A stretch of 64,000 nucleotides of DNA from Variovorax sp. PBL-H6 (lineage in GTDB: Bacteria; Pseudomonadota; Gammaproteobacteria; Burkholderiales; Burkholderiaceae_C): assembly GCF_901827155.1 (NCBI RefSeq), contig NZ_LR594659.1:4526001-4590000 (forward strand), read 5' to 3'. The translations under genes were made by a program, and so were the position numbers. Shown here piece by piece: positions 1 to 9,940 of this stretch. Under the pieces are notes generated by a model, which saw only the letters and a list, made by a program, of their open reading frames with translations, ran no database searches and was not told where the DNA came from. How positions within the stretch are numbered: the stretch's first letter is position 1; each line of letters opens with the position of its first letter.

Positions 1-516
1 CAGAAGAACCTCGGCCCGGCGGGTCTCACGCTGGTGATCGTGCGAGACGACCTGCTGGGGCATGCGCTCGATATCTGTCCGAGCGCCTTCAACTACCGGA
101 TCGTTGCCGACAACAAGTCCATGTACAACACGCCGCCGACGTGGGCCATCTACATTGCCGGACTCACCTTCCAGTGGCTGCGGCAACAAACCGAGGGCGC
201 GCTGACCGGGGTCGCGGCGATGGAACTACGCAACATTGCCAAGGCGCAGCTGCTGTACGACTTCATCGACCGCTCGCCGTTCTATGAGAACCGGGTTGCG
301 CCCGACTGCCGCTCGCGCATGAACGTGCCCTTCTTTCTCAAGGACGAGAGCCGCAACGAGGCTTTCCTCGCGGGCGCTCGCGAAGCCGGCCTGCTGCAGC
401 TCAAGGGCCACAAGTCGGTCGGCGGCATGAGGGCCAGCATCTACAACGCGATGCCGTTGGAAGGCGTGCAGGCGCTGGTGGGCTACATGCGAGAATTCGA
501 GCAGTCCCACGCGTAG
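1..516 (+). CDS. serC: Phosphoserine aminotransferase SerC, 3' part (partial)
   Basis: This is the C-terminal half of a PLP enzyme that converts 3-phosphohydroxypyruvate and glutamate to phosphoserine in serine biosynthesis. It can also act in pyridoxine synthesis. The reading frame is open from base 1 and begins QKNLGPAGL, the SerC signature whose Lys forms the Schiff base with PLP. The ending [17 protein letters not shown] is the typical phosphate-binding C-terminal region. The 5' half lies outside the window. pheA follows 20 bp downstream, so the gene heads an amino-acid biosynthesis cluster (serC-pheA-tyrA-aroA) that is common in beta- and gammaproteobacteria. Confidence 0.96.
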   Translation, partial: QKNLGPAGLTLVIVRDDLLGHALDICPSAFNYRIVADNKSMYNTPPTWAIYIAGLTFQWLRQQTEGALTGVAAMELRNIAKAQLLYDFIDRSPFYENRVAPDCRSRMNVPFFLKDESRNEAFLAGAREAGLLQLKGHKSVGGMRASIYNAMPLEGVQALVGYMREFEQSHA

Positions 517-536
517 AGATGCGTGCGACCTGACCG

Positions 537-1655
537 ATGACCGCTTCCACGCCCCAACCTTCCGATTCCGATCCTTCCGCCAGCCTTGCCGATCTGCGGG
601 TGCAGATCGACTCGCTCGACCGGCAACTGCTCGATCTGCTCAACCGACGCGCTCACGTGGCGGAGCAGGTGGGTGAGGTCAAGAAGCGCGAAGGCACGCC
701 CTACTTTCGGCCCGACCGCGTTGCGCAGGTGATCGAGAAGATGCAGCAGAGCAACCAGGGCCCGCTCAAGGCGCTGCATGTGGCCGCCATCTGGCGCGAG
801 ATCATGTCGGCCTGTCTGGCGCTCGAGTCGCCGCAGCGCGTCGCCGTGCTGGGCCCCGAGGGCACCTTCTGCGAGCAGGCGGCCATCGAGTACTTCGGCG
901 GCGCCGCGGACCTGATCTATTGCGCCAGTTTCGACGAGGTCTTTCACGCCACGGCGGCTGGCAGCGCGCAATACGGCGTGGTCGGTGTCGAGAACACCAC
1001 CGAAGGCGTGGTCACACGGTCGCTTGACCTGTTCCTGCATTCTCCGACCCACGTGGTTGGCGAGGTCAGCCTGCTGGTGCGGCACCACCTGCTGCGCACG
1101 GTCAATTCGCTGGAGGGTATCGAGGCGGTCCTCGCGCACCCGCAGGCGCTCGCGCAGTGCCAGACATGGCTGTCCAAGCACCTGCCGCATGCAGAGCGGC
1201 GTGCCGTCTCCAGCAATGCCGAAGGCGCCCGCCTCGCTGCCGGCAACCCTGCCTGGGCCGGCCTGGCCAGCGAGCGGGCGGCCACGCGCTACGGATTGCA
1301 CATCGTGTCGCATGCAATTCAGGACGACTCGTACAACCGCACCCGCTTCGCGGTCATCTGCTTGCCGCAGACCCTCGCCATGCCGCCGGCCTCGACCAAG
1401 GACTGCACCAGCCTGGTGGTCTCCGTGCCCAATCGGCCCGGCGCCGTGCACGACCTGCTGGTACCGCTGAAGGTCAACGATGTTTCGATGACGCGCTTCG
1501 AGTCGCGCCCCGCACGCACCGGCCAATGGGAGTACTACTTCTACATCGATCTCGACGGCCATCCTTCGCAGCCCAACGTGGCCGCCGCCCTTGCCGAACT
1601 GCGCAAGCTCTGCGCGTTCTACAAGGTCATCGGGGCCTACCCCGTCACTGCCTGA
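537..1655 (+). CDS. pheA: Bifunctional chorismate mutase/prephenate dehydratase PheA (P-protein)
   Basis: The protein (372 aa) converts chorismate to prephenate and then to phenylpyruvate, the committed route to phenylalanine. An AroQ-type chorismate mutase domain occupies about residues 16-95 (LRVQIDSLDRQLLDLLNRR helix). The prephenate dehydratase domain follows (GPEGTFCEQAA near residue 105, then a substrate-binding TTEG). The C-terminal ACT domain (about 285-365) carries the ESRP motif needed for phenylalanine feedback binding. The length matches the family. The ATG at 537 follows the serC stop by 20 bp, and tyrA starts 10 bp after its stop, so co-transcription is likely. Confidence 0.96.
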   Translation: MTASTPQPSDSDPSASLADLRVQIDSLDRQLLDLLNRRAHVAEQVGEVKKREGTPYFRPDRVAQVIEKMQQSNQGPLKALHVAAIWREIMSACLALESPQRVAVLGPEGTFCEQAAIEYFGGAADLIYCASFDEVFHATAAGSAQYGVVGVENTTEGVVTRSLDLFLHSPTHVVGEVSLLVRHHLLRTVNSLEGIEAVLAHPQALAQCQTWLSKHLPHAERRAVSSNAEGARLAAGNPAWAGLASERAATRYGLHIVSHAIQDDSYNRTRFAVICLPQTLAMPPASTKDCTSLVVSVPNRPGAVHDLLVPLKVNDVSMTRFESRPARTGQWEYYFYIDLDGHPSQPNVAAALAELRKLCAFYKVIGAYPVTA

Positions 1656-1665
1656 GGCCGCCGCC

Positions 1666-2544
1666 ATGTTCGAACAGCTCGGCTTGATCGGCTGCGGCCT
1701 GATGGGCGGCTCCTTCGCGCTGGCGCTCAAGCGCGCCAAGCTGGTGAAGCGCGTGGTCGGGTACAGCAAGTCGCCTTCGACGACCGAGCGTGCCCGGCAG
1801 CTGGGCGTGATCGATGTCGCGGCGCCCTCCGCATTGCTCGCCGTGTCGGGCGCCGATCTGGTGCTGATCGCGGTGCCGGTCGGCGCCTCCGAAGCCACCT
1901 TCAAGGCGATTCGCCACGGCATCACCGAGCAGATGCTCGTGATGGACGTGGGTTCGACCAAGGGCGACGTGATCGAGGCGGCGCGACGCGGCCTGCACGA
2001 TCAGTTCGCCAGCTTCGTTCCTGCGCATCCGATCGCCGGCAAGGAGGTCGCCGGCGTCGAGCATGCCAATGCGGGACTCTACGCAGGCCGCCAAGTGGTC
2101 CTGACGCCCGTCAAGGCCACGCTGCGTTCGAACGTGCAGCGCGCGACGCAGGCTTGGTCCGGAATCGGTGCCAAGGTCGTGACCATGACGCCAGACGCGC
2201 ACGACAAGGCTTTTGCGGCCGTCAGCCACCTTCCCCACCTGCTCGCCTTTGCCTTCACCAATGCCATCACGGGGCAGCCCGAAGGTCAGCGCTTTCTGGA
2301 GCTGGCCGGCCCCGGCTTTCGCGACTTCACGCGCATCGCTGCAGGTGACCCCGCGCTGTGGCGCGACGTACTGCTTGCCAATCGCGAGCAAATACTGCAG
2401 CAGTCAGAGGCCTTCCGCGCAGCCCTCTCGCAGCTCGAAGCCCTGATGAGCGCTGGCGATTCGCAGGCACTTGAAGAAGCTATCGCCGCAGCGAGTGCTG
2501 CCCGTGCACGATGGCAGCCTGGCGCCGGCGTATCGCCCGACTGA
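1666..2544 (+). CDS. tyrA: Prephenate dehydrogenase TyrA
   Basis: NAD(P)-dependent oxidative decarboxylation of prephenate (or arogenate) on the way to tyrosine. The 292-aa protein starts [15 protein letters not shown], a Rossmann GxGxxG fingerprint placed right at the N-terminus, which is why I choose the ATG at 1666 over in-frame upstream codons that lie inside pheA. Residues around [10 protein letters not shown] match the substrate-binding region of prephenate dehydrogenases. There is no fused chorismate mutase or ACT domain, so it is a monofunctional TyrA complementing the PheA mutase encoded just upstream. aroA-cmk begins 2 bp after its stop. Confidence 0.94.
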   Translation: MFEQLGLIGCGLMGGSFALALKRAKLVKRVVGYSKSPSTTERARQLGVIDVAAPSALLAVSGADLVLIAVPVGASEATFKAIRHGITEQMLVMDVGSTKGDVIEAARRGLHDQFASFVPAHPIAGKEVAGVEHANAGLYAGRQVVLTPVKATLRSNVQRATQAWSGIGAKVVTMTPDAHDKAFAAVSHLPHLLAFAFTNAITGQPEGQRFLELAGPGFRDFTRIAAGDPALWRDVLLANREQILQQSEAFRAALSQLEALMSAGDSQALEEAIAAASAARARWQPGAGVSPD

Positions 2545-2546
2545 CC

Positions 2547-4565
2547 ATGTTCTCCACGCCCTTCCTCGACCTCCCACCGCTCGCGGGTGCCGGCGGCACC
2601 GTGCGTCTGCCGGGCTCCAAGAGCATTTCCAACCGGGTACTGCTGCTGGCGGCGCTCGCCAGCGGCACGACCACCGTACACGACCTGCTGGACTCGGACG
2701 ACACGCGGGTGATGCTCGATGCCCTCGCCGCGCTCGGCTGCCGCATCGATCGCGCGGGCGCCGCGCTGCGCATCGAGGGCCTCGACGGCCGGCTCCGCAC
2801 CTCCGGTGCCAAGCTCTTCCTCGGCAATGCCGGCACCGCGATGCGACCGTTGACAGCGGCGCTGTGCTTGCTCGGGGGCGAGTTCGAGCTCTCCGGTGTG
2901 CCGCGCATGCATGAGCGACCGATCGGCGACCTCGTCGATGCGCTGATGCAGCTCGGCTGTCGCATCGACTACCTCGGCAATCCCGGCTATCCCCCGCTGG
3001 CCGTCCATCCGGTTCCACTCGACGCGCTCCAGCTTGCCGCGCCGATTCGCGTGCGTGGCGATGTATCGAGCCAGTTCCTGACTGCCTTGCTGCTGGCGCT
3101 GCCCCTTGGGACGGCGACATCAGGCGGGCTGGCCGGGGGGCGCGACATCACGATCGAGGTGGTCGGTGAGCTGATCTCCAAGCCCTATGTCGAGATCACG
3201 CTCAACCTGCTGTCACGATTCGGCATCGAGGTCCGGCGCGAGGGCTGGGAACGCTTCGTCATTCCGGCCGGCAGCCGCTACCGCTCGCCCGGAGACATCC
3301 ACATCGAAGCCGATGCCTCCTCGGCCAGCTACTTCATTGCGATCGGCGCAATTGCCGAGGGCGAAGGCCTCCGTATCGAGGGCGTGGGCGCGGACTCGAT
3401 CCAGGGTGACATCCGCTTCGTCGAGGCGGCACGGCAGATGGGCGCTCGGGTCGAGAGCGGCCCCAACTGGCTGGCGATCTCGCGCGGTGCCTGGCCGCTC
3501 AGGGCCATCGAGCTCGACGCCAATGACCTCCCGGATGCCGCGATGACGCTGGCAGCCATGGCGCTGTACGCCGATGGCCCCTGCCTGCTGCGCAACATCG
3601 CAAGCTGGCGAGTCAAGGAGACCGATCGCATCGAGGCCATGGCGTGCGAGCTTCGCAAACTGGGGGCCATCGTCGAGGACGGCCCCGATTTCCTGCGCGT
3701 GCATCCTCTGCGTGCGGCTGACTGGCGTGCCGCGAGCATCCGTACCTACGACGATCACCGGATTGCAATGTGCTTCTCGCTGGCCGCCTTCAATCCGCGC
3801 GGCCTGCCCGTGCGCATCCTCGAGCCGCACTGCGTCGCCAAGACCTTTCCCGACTACTTCGAGACCCTTTTCTCGGTGGCCAAGGCGACCGAGGTGCCGG
3901 TGATCTGCATCGACGGCCCCACCGCATCGGGCAAGGGAACGCTGGCCGTTGCAGTAGCGTACCAACTGGGCTACCACTATCTCGACTCGGGCACGCTCTA
4001 CCGGGTGACAGGCCTCGCGATGCGCCGGAGCGGACTCGAGGCGGACGCGGCGCACGAATCACGCATCGCCGAACTCGCGCGCAACCTGCCCCTGCGCTTT
4101 GCAGACGGCAAGGTGCTGTTGGCCGGCGAGGACGTCACCGACGCCATCCGTACAGAGGCGGCGGGCATGGACGCGTCCCGCGTTTCCGCCCTTCCGACGG
4201 TGCGACAGGCCCTGCTGGCGCTGCAGAAGAGCTTCCGCCGCCTGCCTGGCCTGGTGGCCGACGGCCGCGACATGGGCACGGTCGTCTTTCCCGATGCCGC
4301 CCTGAAGGTCTACTTGACCGCGAGTGCCGCCCAGCGCGCGGAAAGGCGGCATAAGCAATTGATTTCAAAGGGTATTTCGACTACACTCGCCGGTCTTCGC
4401 GCCGACCTCGAAGCGCGTGACCTTCGGGACTCCTCCCGCAGTGTCGCGCCATTGAAACCGGCGCCTGATGCCCGCCTCCTGGACAACTCCACTCTCTCGG
4501 TCGAGCAATCGGTCGAGCAAGTGCTTGCCTTGTGGCAGGAAGTACAGCCTTTCAAGTCCTCTTGA
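2547..4565 (+). CDS. aroA-cmk: Fused EPSP synthase (AroA) - cytidylate kinase (Cmk)
   Basis: One 672-aa polypeptide contains two enzymes. Residues about 1-440 are 3-phosphoshikimate 1-carboxyvinyltransferase of the shikimate pathway ([10 protein letters not shown] near the start, NAGTAMRPL in the active site, typical of class I enzymes). Residues about 450-672 are CMP kinase (P-loop GPTASGKGT, later [13 protein letters not shown]). The junction [20 protein letters not shown] has no stop or start between domains. In most bacteria cmk is a separate gene just before rpsA. Here the order aroA-cmk-rpsA is kept but the two are fused, a form known in Burkholderiales. The ATG at 2547 is chosen because MFSTPFLDL precedes the first EPSPS strand directly. 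Confidence 0.94.
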   Translation: MFSTPFLDLPPLAGAGGTVRLPGSKSISNRVLLLAALASGTTTVHDLLDSDDTRVMLDALAALGCRIDRAGAALRIEGLDGRLRTSGAKLFLGNAGTAMRPLTAALCLLGGEFELSGVPRMHERPIGDLVDALMQLGCRIDYLGNPGYPPLAVHPVPLDALQLAAPIRVRGDVSSQFLTALLLALPLGTATSGGLAGGRDITIEVVGELISKPYVEITLNLLSRFGIEVRREGWERFVIPAGSRYRSPGDIHIEADASSASYFIAIGAIAEGEGLRIEGVGADSIQGDIRFVEAARQMGARVESGPNWLAISRGAWPLRAIELDANDLPDAAMTLAAMALYADGPCLLRNIASWRVKETDRIEAMACELRKLGAIVEDGPDFLRVHPLRAADWRAASIRTYDDHRIAMCFSLAAFNPRGLPVRILEPHCVAKTFPDYFETLFSVAKATEVPVICIDGPTASGKGTLAVAVAYQLGYHYLDSGTLYRVTGLAMRRSGLEADAAHESRIAELARNLPLRFADGKVLLAGEDVTDAIRTEAAGMDASRVSALPTVRQALLALQKSFRRLPGLVADGRDMGTVVFPDAALKVYLTASAAQRAERRHKQLISKGISTTLAGLRADLEARDLRDSSRSVAPLKPAPDARLLDNSTLSVEQSVEQVLALWQEVQPFKSS

Positions 4566-4723
4566 GAGGTGTTTTCGGTCCAGCAGGTCCCCGCCGCGCG
4601 ACAGCGCACCGGCTTGCTGGTTGTTCAACTCAACCCGGGCCTCAAGCCCACAACCGCCGTCTCCAGACCCAGCCAGCCGCGATGGTGCGACTGCAAACCC
4701 TGCGTGACGGAAGGAAATGACAC

Positions 4724-6412
4724 ATGTCTGAATCTTTTGCCGATCTATTCGAAGAATCCCTGAAGCGTTCCGAAATGCGCAGCGGCGAGGTCATCACCGC
4801 CGAAGTCGTGCGCGTTGAACACAACCACGTCGTGGTCAACGCCGGCCTCAAGTCCGAGGCCTATGTCCCGATCGAGGAGTTCAAGAACGACAAGGGCGAA
4901 CTCGAAGTACAGGCCGGCGATTTCGTCTCCGTGGCCATCGGCAGCGTCGAGAACGGTTACGGCGACACCATCCTCTCGCGCGACACCGCCAAGCGCCTGG
5001 CCTCATGGCTCGCGCTCGAGAAGGCGCTCGAATCCGGCGACTTCGTCACCGGCACCACCAGTGGCAAGGTCAAGGGCGGTCTGACCGTCCTGGTCAATGG
5101 CATCCGTGCCTTCCTGCCGGGCTCGCTGATCGATACCCGTCCGATCAAGGACCTGACCCCTTACGAGAACAAGACCCTCGAATTCAAGGTCATCAAGCTC
5201 GACCGCAAGCGCAACAACGTGGTGCTCTCGCGCCGCGCCGTGGTCGAGGCCAGCATGGGCGAAGAGCGCGCCAAGCTGATGGAAACGCTGAAGGAAGGCG
5301 CAGTCGTGCGCGGCGTGGTCAAGAACATCACCGAGTACGGTGCGTTCGTCGACCTTGGCGGCATCGACGGCCTGCTGCACATCACCGACATGGCCTGGCG
5401 CCGCGTCCGCCACCCGAGCGAAGTGGTACAGGCCGGCCAGGAAATCACGGCCAAGATCCTCAAGTTCGACACCGAGAAGAACCGCGTGTCGCTGGGTCTC
5501 AAGCAGATGGGGGACGACCCGTGGATGGGCGTCTCGCGCCGCTACCCGCAAGGCACGCGCCTGTTCGGCAAGGTCACCAACATTGCCGACTATGGCGCCT
5601 TCGTCGAGCTGGAACCCGGCATCGAGGGCCTGGTCCACGTCTCCGAAATGGACTGGACCAACAAGAACATCGCCCCCAACAAGATCGTCTCGCTGGGCGA
5701 CGAAGTCGAAGTCATGGTCCTCGAGATCGACGAAGACAAGCGCCGCATCAGCTTGGGCATGAAGCAGTGCAAGGCCAATCCGTGGCAGGAATTCGCGCAG
5801 AACACCAAGCGCGGCGACCGCGTCAAGGGTCCGATCAAGTCGATCACCGATTTCGGCGTGTTCGTGGGCCTCGCTGCCGGCATCGACGGCCTGGTGCACC
5901 TGTCCGACCTCTCGTGGAACGAGCCCGGCGAAACCGCCGTGCGCAACTACAAGAAGGGTCAGGAAGTCGAGGCGATCGTTTTGGCCGTCGATGTCGACCG
6001 CGAGCGCATCAGCCTCGGCATCAAGCAGCTCGACAGCGATCCCTTCACCACCTTCACCACGGTGAATGACAAGGGCCAGATCGTGACGGGCAAGGTCAAG
6101 ACGGTCGACCCGCGCGGCGCCGAGATCGATCTGGGCGAAGACATCATCGGCTATCTGCGCGCCAGCGAGATCTCCCGCGACCGCGTGGAAGATGCCCGCA
6201 ACGTGCTCAAGGAGGGCGACGAAGTCACGGCCGTGGTGGTCAATGTGGATCGCAAGACCCGCAACATCCAGCTGTCGATCAAGCAAAAGGACCTGGCCGA
6301 CGAGCAGGGCGCCATGGCCAACCTGAGCCAGCAGTCGGCACGCGAGAACGCGGGCACGACCAGCCTGGGCGCACTGCTGCGCGCCAAGCTCGACTCCAAC
6401 AACGAGAAGTAA
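4724..6412 (+). CDS. rpsA: 30S ribosomal protein S1
   Basis: The 562-aa protein has six successive S1 (OB-fold) RNA-binding repeats. It binds mRNA and the 30S subunit and is needed to start translation on structured or weak-SD messages. Repeats are visible as recurring blocks such as [20 protein letters not shown] and [21 protein letters not shown]. Length is close to E. coli S1 (557 aa). An AAGGAA ribosome-binding sequence lies about 7 bp before the ATG. The 158 bp between cmk and rpsA probably holds a separate rpsA promoter or leader; S1 autoregulates its own leader in enterobacteria, but I cannot show that here. Confidence 0.97.
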   Translation: MSESFADLFEESLKRSEMRSGEVITAEVVRVEHNHVVVNAGLKSEAYVPIEEFKNDKGELEVQAGDFVSVAIGSVENGYGDTILSRDTAKRLASWLALEKALESGDFVTGTTSGKVKGGLTVLVNGIRAFLPGSLIDTRPIKDLTPYENKTLEFKVIKLDRKRNNVVLSRRAVVEASMGEERAKLMETLKEGAVVRGVVKNITEYGAFVDLGGIDGLLHITDMAWRRVRHPSEVVQAGQEITAKILKFDTEKNRVSLGLKQMGDDPWMGVSRRYPQGTRLFGKVTNIADYGAFVELEPGIEGLVHVSEMDWTNKNIAPNKIVSLGDEVEVMVLEIDEDKRRISLGMKQCKANPWQEFAQNTKRGDRVKGPIKSITDFGVFVGLAAGIDGLVHLSDLSWNEPGETAVRNYKKGQEVEAIVLAVDVDRERISLGIKQLDSDPFTTFTTVNDKGQIVTGKVKTVDPRGAEIDLGEDIIGYLRASEISRDRVEDARNVLKEGDEVTAVVVNVDRKTRNIQLSIKQKDLADEQGAMANLSQQSARENAGTTSLGALLRAKLDSNNEK

Positions 6413-6421
6413 ACAGACGAA

Positions 6422-6449
6422 GACACGGTGAGCTCTGGCTCACCGTGTC
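6422..6449 (+). terminator. Perfect 12-bp hairpin between rpsA and ihfB
   Basis: Arms GACACGGTGAGC and GCTCACCGTGTC pair perfectly around a 4-nt TCTG loop, beginning 9 bp after the rpsA stop. The downstream bases (CTTCTGTGGTTT) are only moderately T-rich, so this may be an attenuating terminator or an mRNA-stabilising 3' hairpin. It ends 12 bp before the ihfB start codon, so it would also shape ihfB translation. Confidence 0.6.
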
Positions 6450-6461
6450 CTTCTGTGGTTT

Positions 6462-6782
6462 ATGACTCGTTCAGACCTTGTTGAGGAGCTGGCCGCGCGC
6501 TTCGCGCAACTCACGCACCGCGACGCCGAATACGCGGTCAAGACCATTCTTGACGCAATGAGCGACGCGCTGGTGCGCGGGCACCGCATCGAGATCCGCG
6601 GCTTCGGCAGCTTCACGGTGAATCGCCGTCCACCCCGCATTGGGCGCAATCCACGTTCGGGCGAAAGCGTGCAGATCCCCGAAAAGCGCGTGCCGCACTT
6701 CAAGCCCGGCAAGGCCCTGCGGGAAGCGGTCGATGCACGCACCGCGGAGCTGGATGCCGAGCAGCGTCGACGCGAAGGCTGA
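6462..6782 (+). CDS. ihfB: Integration host factor subunit beta
   Basis: The 106-aa HU/IHF-family DNA-bending protein pairs with IhfA and bends DNA at recombination, replication and promoter sites. [14 protein letters not shown] is the family N-terminus, and the central arm [22 protein letters not shown] contains the intercalating-proline region (GRNPRSGE). The rpsA-ihfB order is the standard one. There is no recognisable Shine-Dalgarno sequence in the 12 bp between the preceding hairpin and the ATG, so translation may depend on S1, on coupling, or on a separate signal. Confidence 0.95.
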   Translation: MTRSDLVEELAARFAQLTHRDAEYAVKTILDAMSDALVRGHRIEIRGFGSFTVNRRPPRIGRNPRSGESVQIPEKRVPHFKPGKALREAVDARTAELDAEQRRREG

Positions 6783-6814
6783 AGCATAGAATTCCCCCGC
6801 CAACGGGGACGCGC

Positions 6815-7132
6815 ATGAAATACTTCCTGTGGCTGCTCAAGGCAGCCATTTTTTTTACCCTCTTCGCTTTCGCGCTGAACAACCAGCACGACGCAACCGT
6901 CTACTTCTTCTTCGGCACTTCCTGGCGCGCTCCGCTGGTGCTGGTGGTGCTCGCCGCCTTTGCCGGCGGGCTGGTGGTGGGCGCACTCGGCATGCTGCCG
7001 GGCTGGTGGAAGCACCGCAGCGCAGCGGCCCAGTTGCCTGGCGCAACGGCCCCTGCTGCCACGTCAGGCGCCGCCCCCGCACCCCCGACCGCCGCGACCG
7101 ACCTGCCCGCCGTACGCCAACATGGACTTTGA
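6815..7132 (+). CDS. lapA: LapA-domain inner-membrane protein
   Basis: A 105-aa protein with two predicted transmembrane helices (about residues 5-24 and 40-62), followed by a Pro/Ala-rich cytoplasmic tail. It matches the LapA (YciS) family, which partners LapB in regulating lipopolysaccharide synthesis and assembly at the inner membrane. Its stop codon lies 8 bp inside lapB, so the two overlap by 11 bp and are probably translationally coupled. GGGGAC about 8 bp upstream of the ATG can serve as ribosome-binding site. The run of eight T residues at the start is part of the coding sequence. Confidence 0.85.
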   Translation: MKYFLWLLKAAIFFTLFAFALNNQHDATVYFFFGTSWRAPLVLVVLAAFAGGLVVGALGMLPGWWKHRSAAAQLPGATAPAATSGAAPAPPTAATDLPAVRQHGL

Positions 7133-8306
7133 TTTCAGCTGGCTGCTGCTTGGCCTGCCGCTCGCATTCATCCTGGGCTGGCTCGCTTCGCGCTTCGATC
7201 TTCGTCAGCTGCGCATCGAGAACCTTCAGGCACCCAAAGCCTATTTCCGCGGCCTGAACTTCCTGCTCAATGAGCAGCAGGACCAGGCCATCGACGCCTT
7301 CATCGAGGCCGTACAGAACGACCCCGACACACAGGAGCTGCATTTCGCGCTCGGCAACCTGTTCCGCCGCCGCGGCGAGTACCAGCGCGCCGTGCGCGTG
7401 CATGAGCACCTGCTGGGCCGGGGCGACCTGAGCCGAGCCGATCGAGACCGCGCACAACACGCGCTGGCGCAGGACTTCCTGCGCGCCGGTCTGCTCGACC
7501 GCGCCGAAGCCGCGCTGCAGAAGCTCGAAGGCACCCGCTACGAGAACGAGGCCCGGTTGGCGCTGCTTGCCATCTACGAGCGCTCACGTGAGTGGGCACA
7601 GGCCGCTGCCGTCGCGCACAAGCTCGACGAGGCCGAGCAGGCCAGCTACAGCGTGCGACGCGCGCATCACCTGTGCGAGCAAGCCGCCGAGCAGGTGGCT
7701 ACCGGGGATACCCAAGCCGCGGCCCAACTGCTGAACCAGGCGGTCGCGCTGGCGCCGCAAGCGCCGCGGCCGGCCATCGACACGGCCGCACTGCAACTGC
7801 GCAACGGCGATTCCGTCGGCGCTTACAACACGCTCGCCGCGCTGTGCGAGACCGCCCCGTTGGCGCTGCCGCTCTATGCCACGATGCTCCAGCAGGCGGC
7901 GGTCGCGTCGCAGCACGGTGGCGAGGCACTGCTCATGCTGCAGCGCCGCTATGCAGAGTCGCCTTCCATCGACGTCCTCGAAGCCATCATGGCACTGGGA
8001 GGCACCCCGGTGCTGCCCGACGACATCGCGGCGGAAGCCCCCGGACCCCCGGAGCCGCGCGACGGCTACATCGCCCACCTGAGTCGTCAACCCTCGCTGG
8101 TGGCGGCCGCACGCTGGCTGGCCGGCGAGCGCTTCGCGCATGAGCAGTACCACCAGCCGGTGCAGCGGGCTCTGGACCAGGCCACGCGGCCGCTGATGCG
8201 CTACCGCTGCGCCGCCTGCGGCTTCGAGGCGCACCAGCATTTCTGGCATTGCCCCGGCTGCCAAGCCTGGGACAGCTATCCGCCGCGGCGTGTGGAAGAG
8301 CTCTGA
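7122..8306 (+). CDS. lapB: Lipopolysaccharide assembly protein LapB (TPR)
   Basis: 394 aa, close to E. coli LapB (YciM, 389 aa). It starts with one membrane anchor (LLLGLPLAFILGWLASRF), continues with multiple tetratricopeptide repeats (for example the block around YFRGLNFLLNEQQDQAID), and ends in a rubredoxin-like metal knuckle with two pairs of cysteines (CAACGFEAHQHFWHCPGC). LapB controls LpxC proteolysis by FtsH and so balances LPS and phospholipid synthesis. The ATG at 7122 puts the membrane anchor at the N-terminus; longer in-frame extensions run through lapA and are rejected. It overlaps lapA by 11 bp. Confidence 0.92.
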   Translation: MDFDFSWLLLGLPLAFILGWLASRFDLRQLRIENLQAPKAYFRGLNFLLNEQQDQAIDAFIEAVQNDPDTQELHFALGNLFRRRGEYQRAVRVHEHLLGRGDLSRADRDRAQHALAQDFLRAGLLDRAEAALQKLEGTRYENEARLALLAIYERSREWAQAAAVAHKLDEAEQASYSVRRAHHLCEQAAEQVATGDTQAAAQLLNQAVALAPQAPRPAIDTAALQLRNGDSVGAYNTLAALCETAPLALPLYATMLQQAAVASQHGGEALLMLQRRYAESPSIDVLEAIMALGGTPVLPDDIAAEAPGPPEPRDGYIAHLSRQPSLVAAARWLAGERFAHEQYHQPVQRALDQATRPLMRYRCAACGFEAHQHFWHCPGCQAWDSYPPRRVEEL

Positions 8307-8364
8307 AATCCCTCAAATTGTCGCAACGTCAACACCGTTCGCGATCTTCTGGATCAAATCCAGC

Positions 8365-8385
8365 CCGCATGCATTCCGCATGCGG
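8365..8385. repeat. 8-bp perfect inverted repeat downstream of lapB
   Basis: CCGCATGC and GCATGCGG are separated by ATTCC in the 128-bp gap between lapB and the comEA-like gene. There is no T-run after it, so it may be a weak (Rho-assisted) terminator hairpin or a binding site. The function is unknown. Confidence 0.35.
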
Positions 8386-8434
8386 CGGGACGCGAGGGCG
8401 CGTCTCTTTCACAATTGACAGGGAAATTTCAAGA

Positions 8435-8791
8435 ATGCTGAAGAAGATTCTGGCCATCATGGCCATGCTGTTTGCCGTTGCCTCGTGGGCGGCCGTCGAT
8501 GCAAACAAGGCGAGCGATGCCGAGCTCGATGCCATCCGGGGAGTAGGTCCTTCGCTCTCCAAGCGCATCATCGACGAGCGAAAGAAGGGCGGAGACTTCA
8601 AGAGCTGGCCCGACCTGATGAGCCGGGTCAAGGGTGTGAAGGAAAAGGCGGCTGTCAAGCTGTCGGCCCAGGGCCTGACCGTCAACGGCCAAGCGTTCGA
8701 CGGCGCGGCGCCGGCGACCAGGGTCGCCAAGGCCGAGTCGAAGAAAGACAAGGCCGAGGGCACGGCAAGGAAAGCCGACCCGAAGCCCTGA
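8435..8791 (+). CDS. ComEA-like helix-hairpin-helix exported protein
   Basis: 118 aa. It has an N-terminal signal peptide (MLKKILAIMAMLFAVASWA) and then a ComEA-type HhH DNA-binding domain: VDANKASDAELDAIRGVGPSLSKRI and a second hairpin near LMSRVKGVKEKAAVKL. The C-terminal 25 residues are Lys/Glu/Asp-rich and probably disordered. ComEA proteins bind incoming DNA in the periplasm during natural transformation, but many betaproteobacterial homologues stand alone and are unproven. The start follows from the signal peptide. A strong terminator lies 34 bp downstream, so the gene is probably monocistronic. Confidence 0.8.
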   Translation: MLKKILAIMAMLFAVASWAAVDANKASDAELDAIRGVGPSLSKRIIDERKKGGDFKSWPDLMSRVKGVKEKAAVKLSAQGLTVNGQAFDGAAPATRVAKAESKKDKAEGTARKADPKP

Positions 8792-8824
8792 GCATCCGGC
8801 TTGCGGCCGGGCCGCATCCAGTCG

Positions 8825-8850
8825 AAAGCCGCCCTCGGGCGGCTTTTTTG
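8825..8850 (+). terminator. Rho-independent terminator after the comEA-like gene
   Basis: The GC-rich stem GCCGCC...GGCGGC with a small CTCG loop is followed at once by six T residues. AAA before the stem can extend the pairing. It is the clearest intrinsic terminator in the window and separates the comEA-like gene from the TRAP operon. Confidence 0.9.
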
Positions 8851-8965
8851 CGAGCGCCTCCCATACGAGACACTAGACGCCGTCAGGGGAAAGCCCCACG
8901 CAATGGCCCGATATTTGCACGTATGCTCCTCGACGCCTTTTCTATCCGTACGTTCTGGAGACCCC

Positions 8966-9934
8966 ATGATTCACAAGTTCGGCATCGCCCTCGCCGGCCT
9001 CGCCCTCGGTGCAGCGGCCCTTGCGCAAACCAAGTGGGACCTGCCCACGGCATACCCGGCCACCAACTTCCACACCGAGAACATCACGCAGTTCGCGAGC
9101 GACGTCGACAAGGCGACCGGCGGCAAGCTCAAGATCACCGTTCATGCCAACGCCGCTCTCTTCAAGGCACCGGAAATCAAGCGCGCCGTCCAGGGCGGAC
9201 AAGCGCAGATGGGCGAGATCCTGCTCGTCAACTACCAGAACGAGTGGCAGATCTTCGGCACCGACGGCATTCCCTTCCTGGCCGACAGCTACGACGCCGC
9301 CTGGAAGCTCTACCAGGCCCAGAAGCCGGTACTCGAGAAGAAGCTGGCCGAGCAAGGGATGATGCTGCTGTATTCGGTGGCCTGGCCGCCCCAGGGCATC
9401 TTCGTCAAGAAGGAAATCGCTTCAGCCGCCGACCTGAAGGGCGTGAAGTGGCGTGCCTACAGCCCCGCAACCGCGCGCATCGGCGAACTGGTCGGCGCCC
9501 AGCCGGTCACGGTCCAACAGGCCGAGCTGTCTCAGGCCATGGCTACAGGCGTGATCGAGTCCTACATGTCCTCCGGTTCGACTGGCTACGACACCAAGAC
9601 CTACGAGTACATCAAGAACTTCTACGACACGCAGGCTTGGCTACCCAAGAACGCGGTGCTCGTGAACAAGAAGGCCTTCGACGCGCTCGACAAGGCCACC
9701 CAGGACGGACTGCTCAAGGCTGGCGCCGAGGCCGAGAAGCGCGGCTGGGACATTTCGAAAAAGAAGAACGTCGAATACCTGGATCTGCTCAAGAAGAACG
9801 GCATGACGATCCATTCCCCGTCGGCGCAGCTCAAGGCCGACATGAAGAAGGTCGGCGACACCATGATCAAGGAATGGCTCGACAAGGCCGGCCCCGAAGG
9901 GCAGGCCGTGGTAGACGCCTACAAGAAGATGTAG
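8966..9934 (+). CDS. dctP: TRAP transporter periplasmic solute-binding protein (DctP family)
   Basis: 322 aa with a signal peptide cleaved near AAALAQ. The mature part has the DctP fold: early WDLPTAYPATNFHTENI, then KLKITVHANAALFK and GQAQMGE. The family binds carboxylated solutes and delivers them to the QM membrane subunits, with uptake driven by an ion gradient. The conserved carboxylate-binding Arg is probably in the segment VKWRAYSPATARIGE. The start is placed at the ATG with GGAG 9 bp upstream; the longer open frame lacks a signal peptide at its end. The substrate cannot be named from sequence. dctQ and dctM follow directly. Confidence 0.9.
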   Translation: MIHKFGIALAGLALGAAALAQTKWDLPTAYPATNFHTENITQFASDVDKATGGKLKITVHANAALFKAPEIKRAVQGGQAQMGEILLVNYQNEWQIFGTDGIPFLADSYDAAWKLYQAQKPVLEKKLAEQGMMLLYSVAWPPQGIFVKKEIASAADLKGVKWRAYSPATARIGELVGAQPVTVQQAELSQAMATGVIESYMSSGSTGYDTKTYEYIKNFYDTQAWLPKNAVLVNKKAFDALDKATQDGLLKAGAEAEKRGWDISKKKNVEYLDLLKKNGMTIHSPSAQLKADMKKVGDTMIKEWLDKAGPEGQAVVDAYKKM

Positions 9935-9940
9935 CAGCGC

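Noticed and set aside
6849-6857. Run of eight T residues as a terminator
   Set aside because: It lies inside the lapA coding frame and no stem precedes it.
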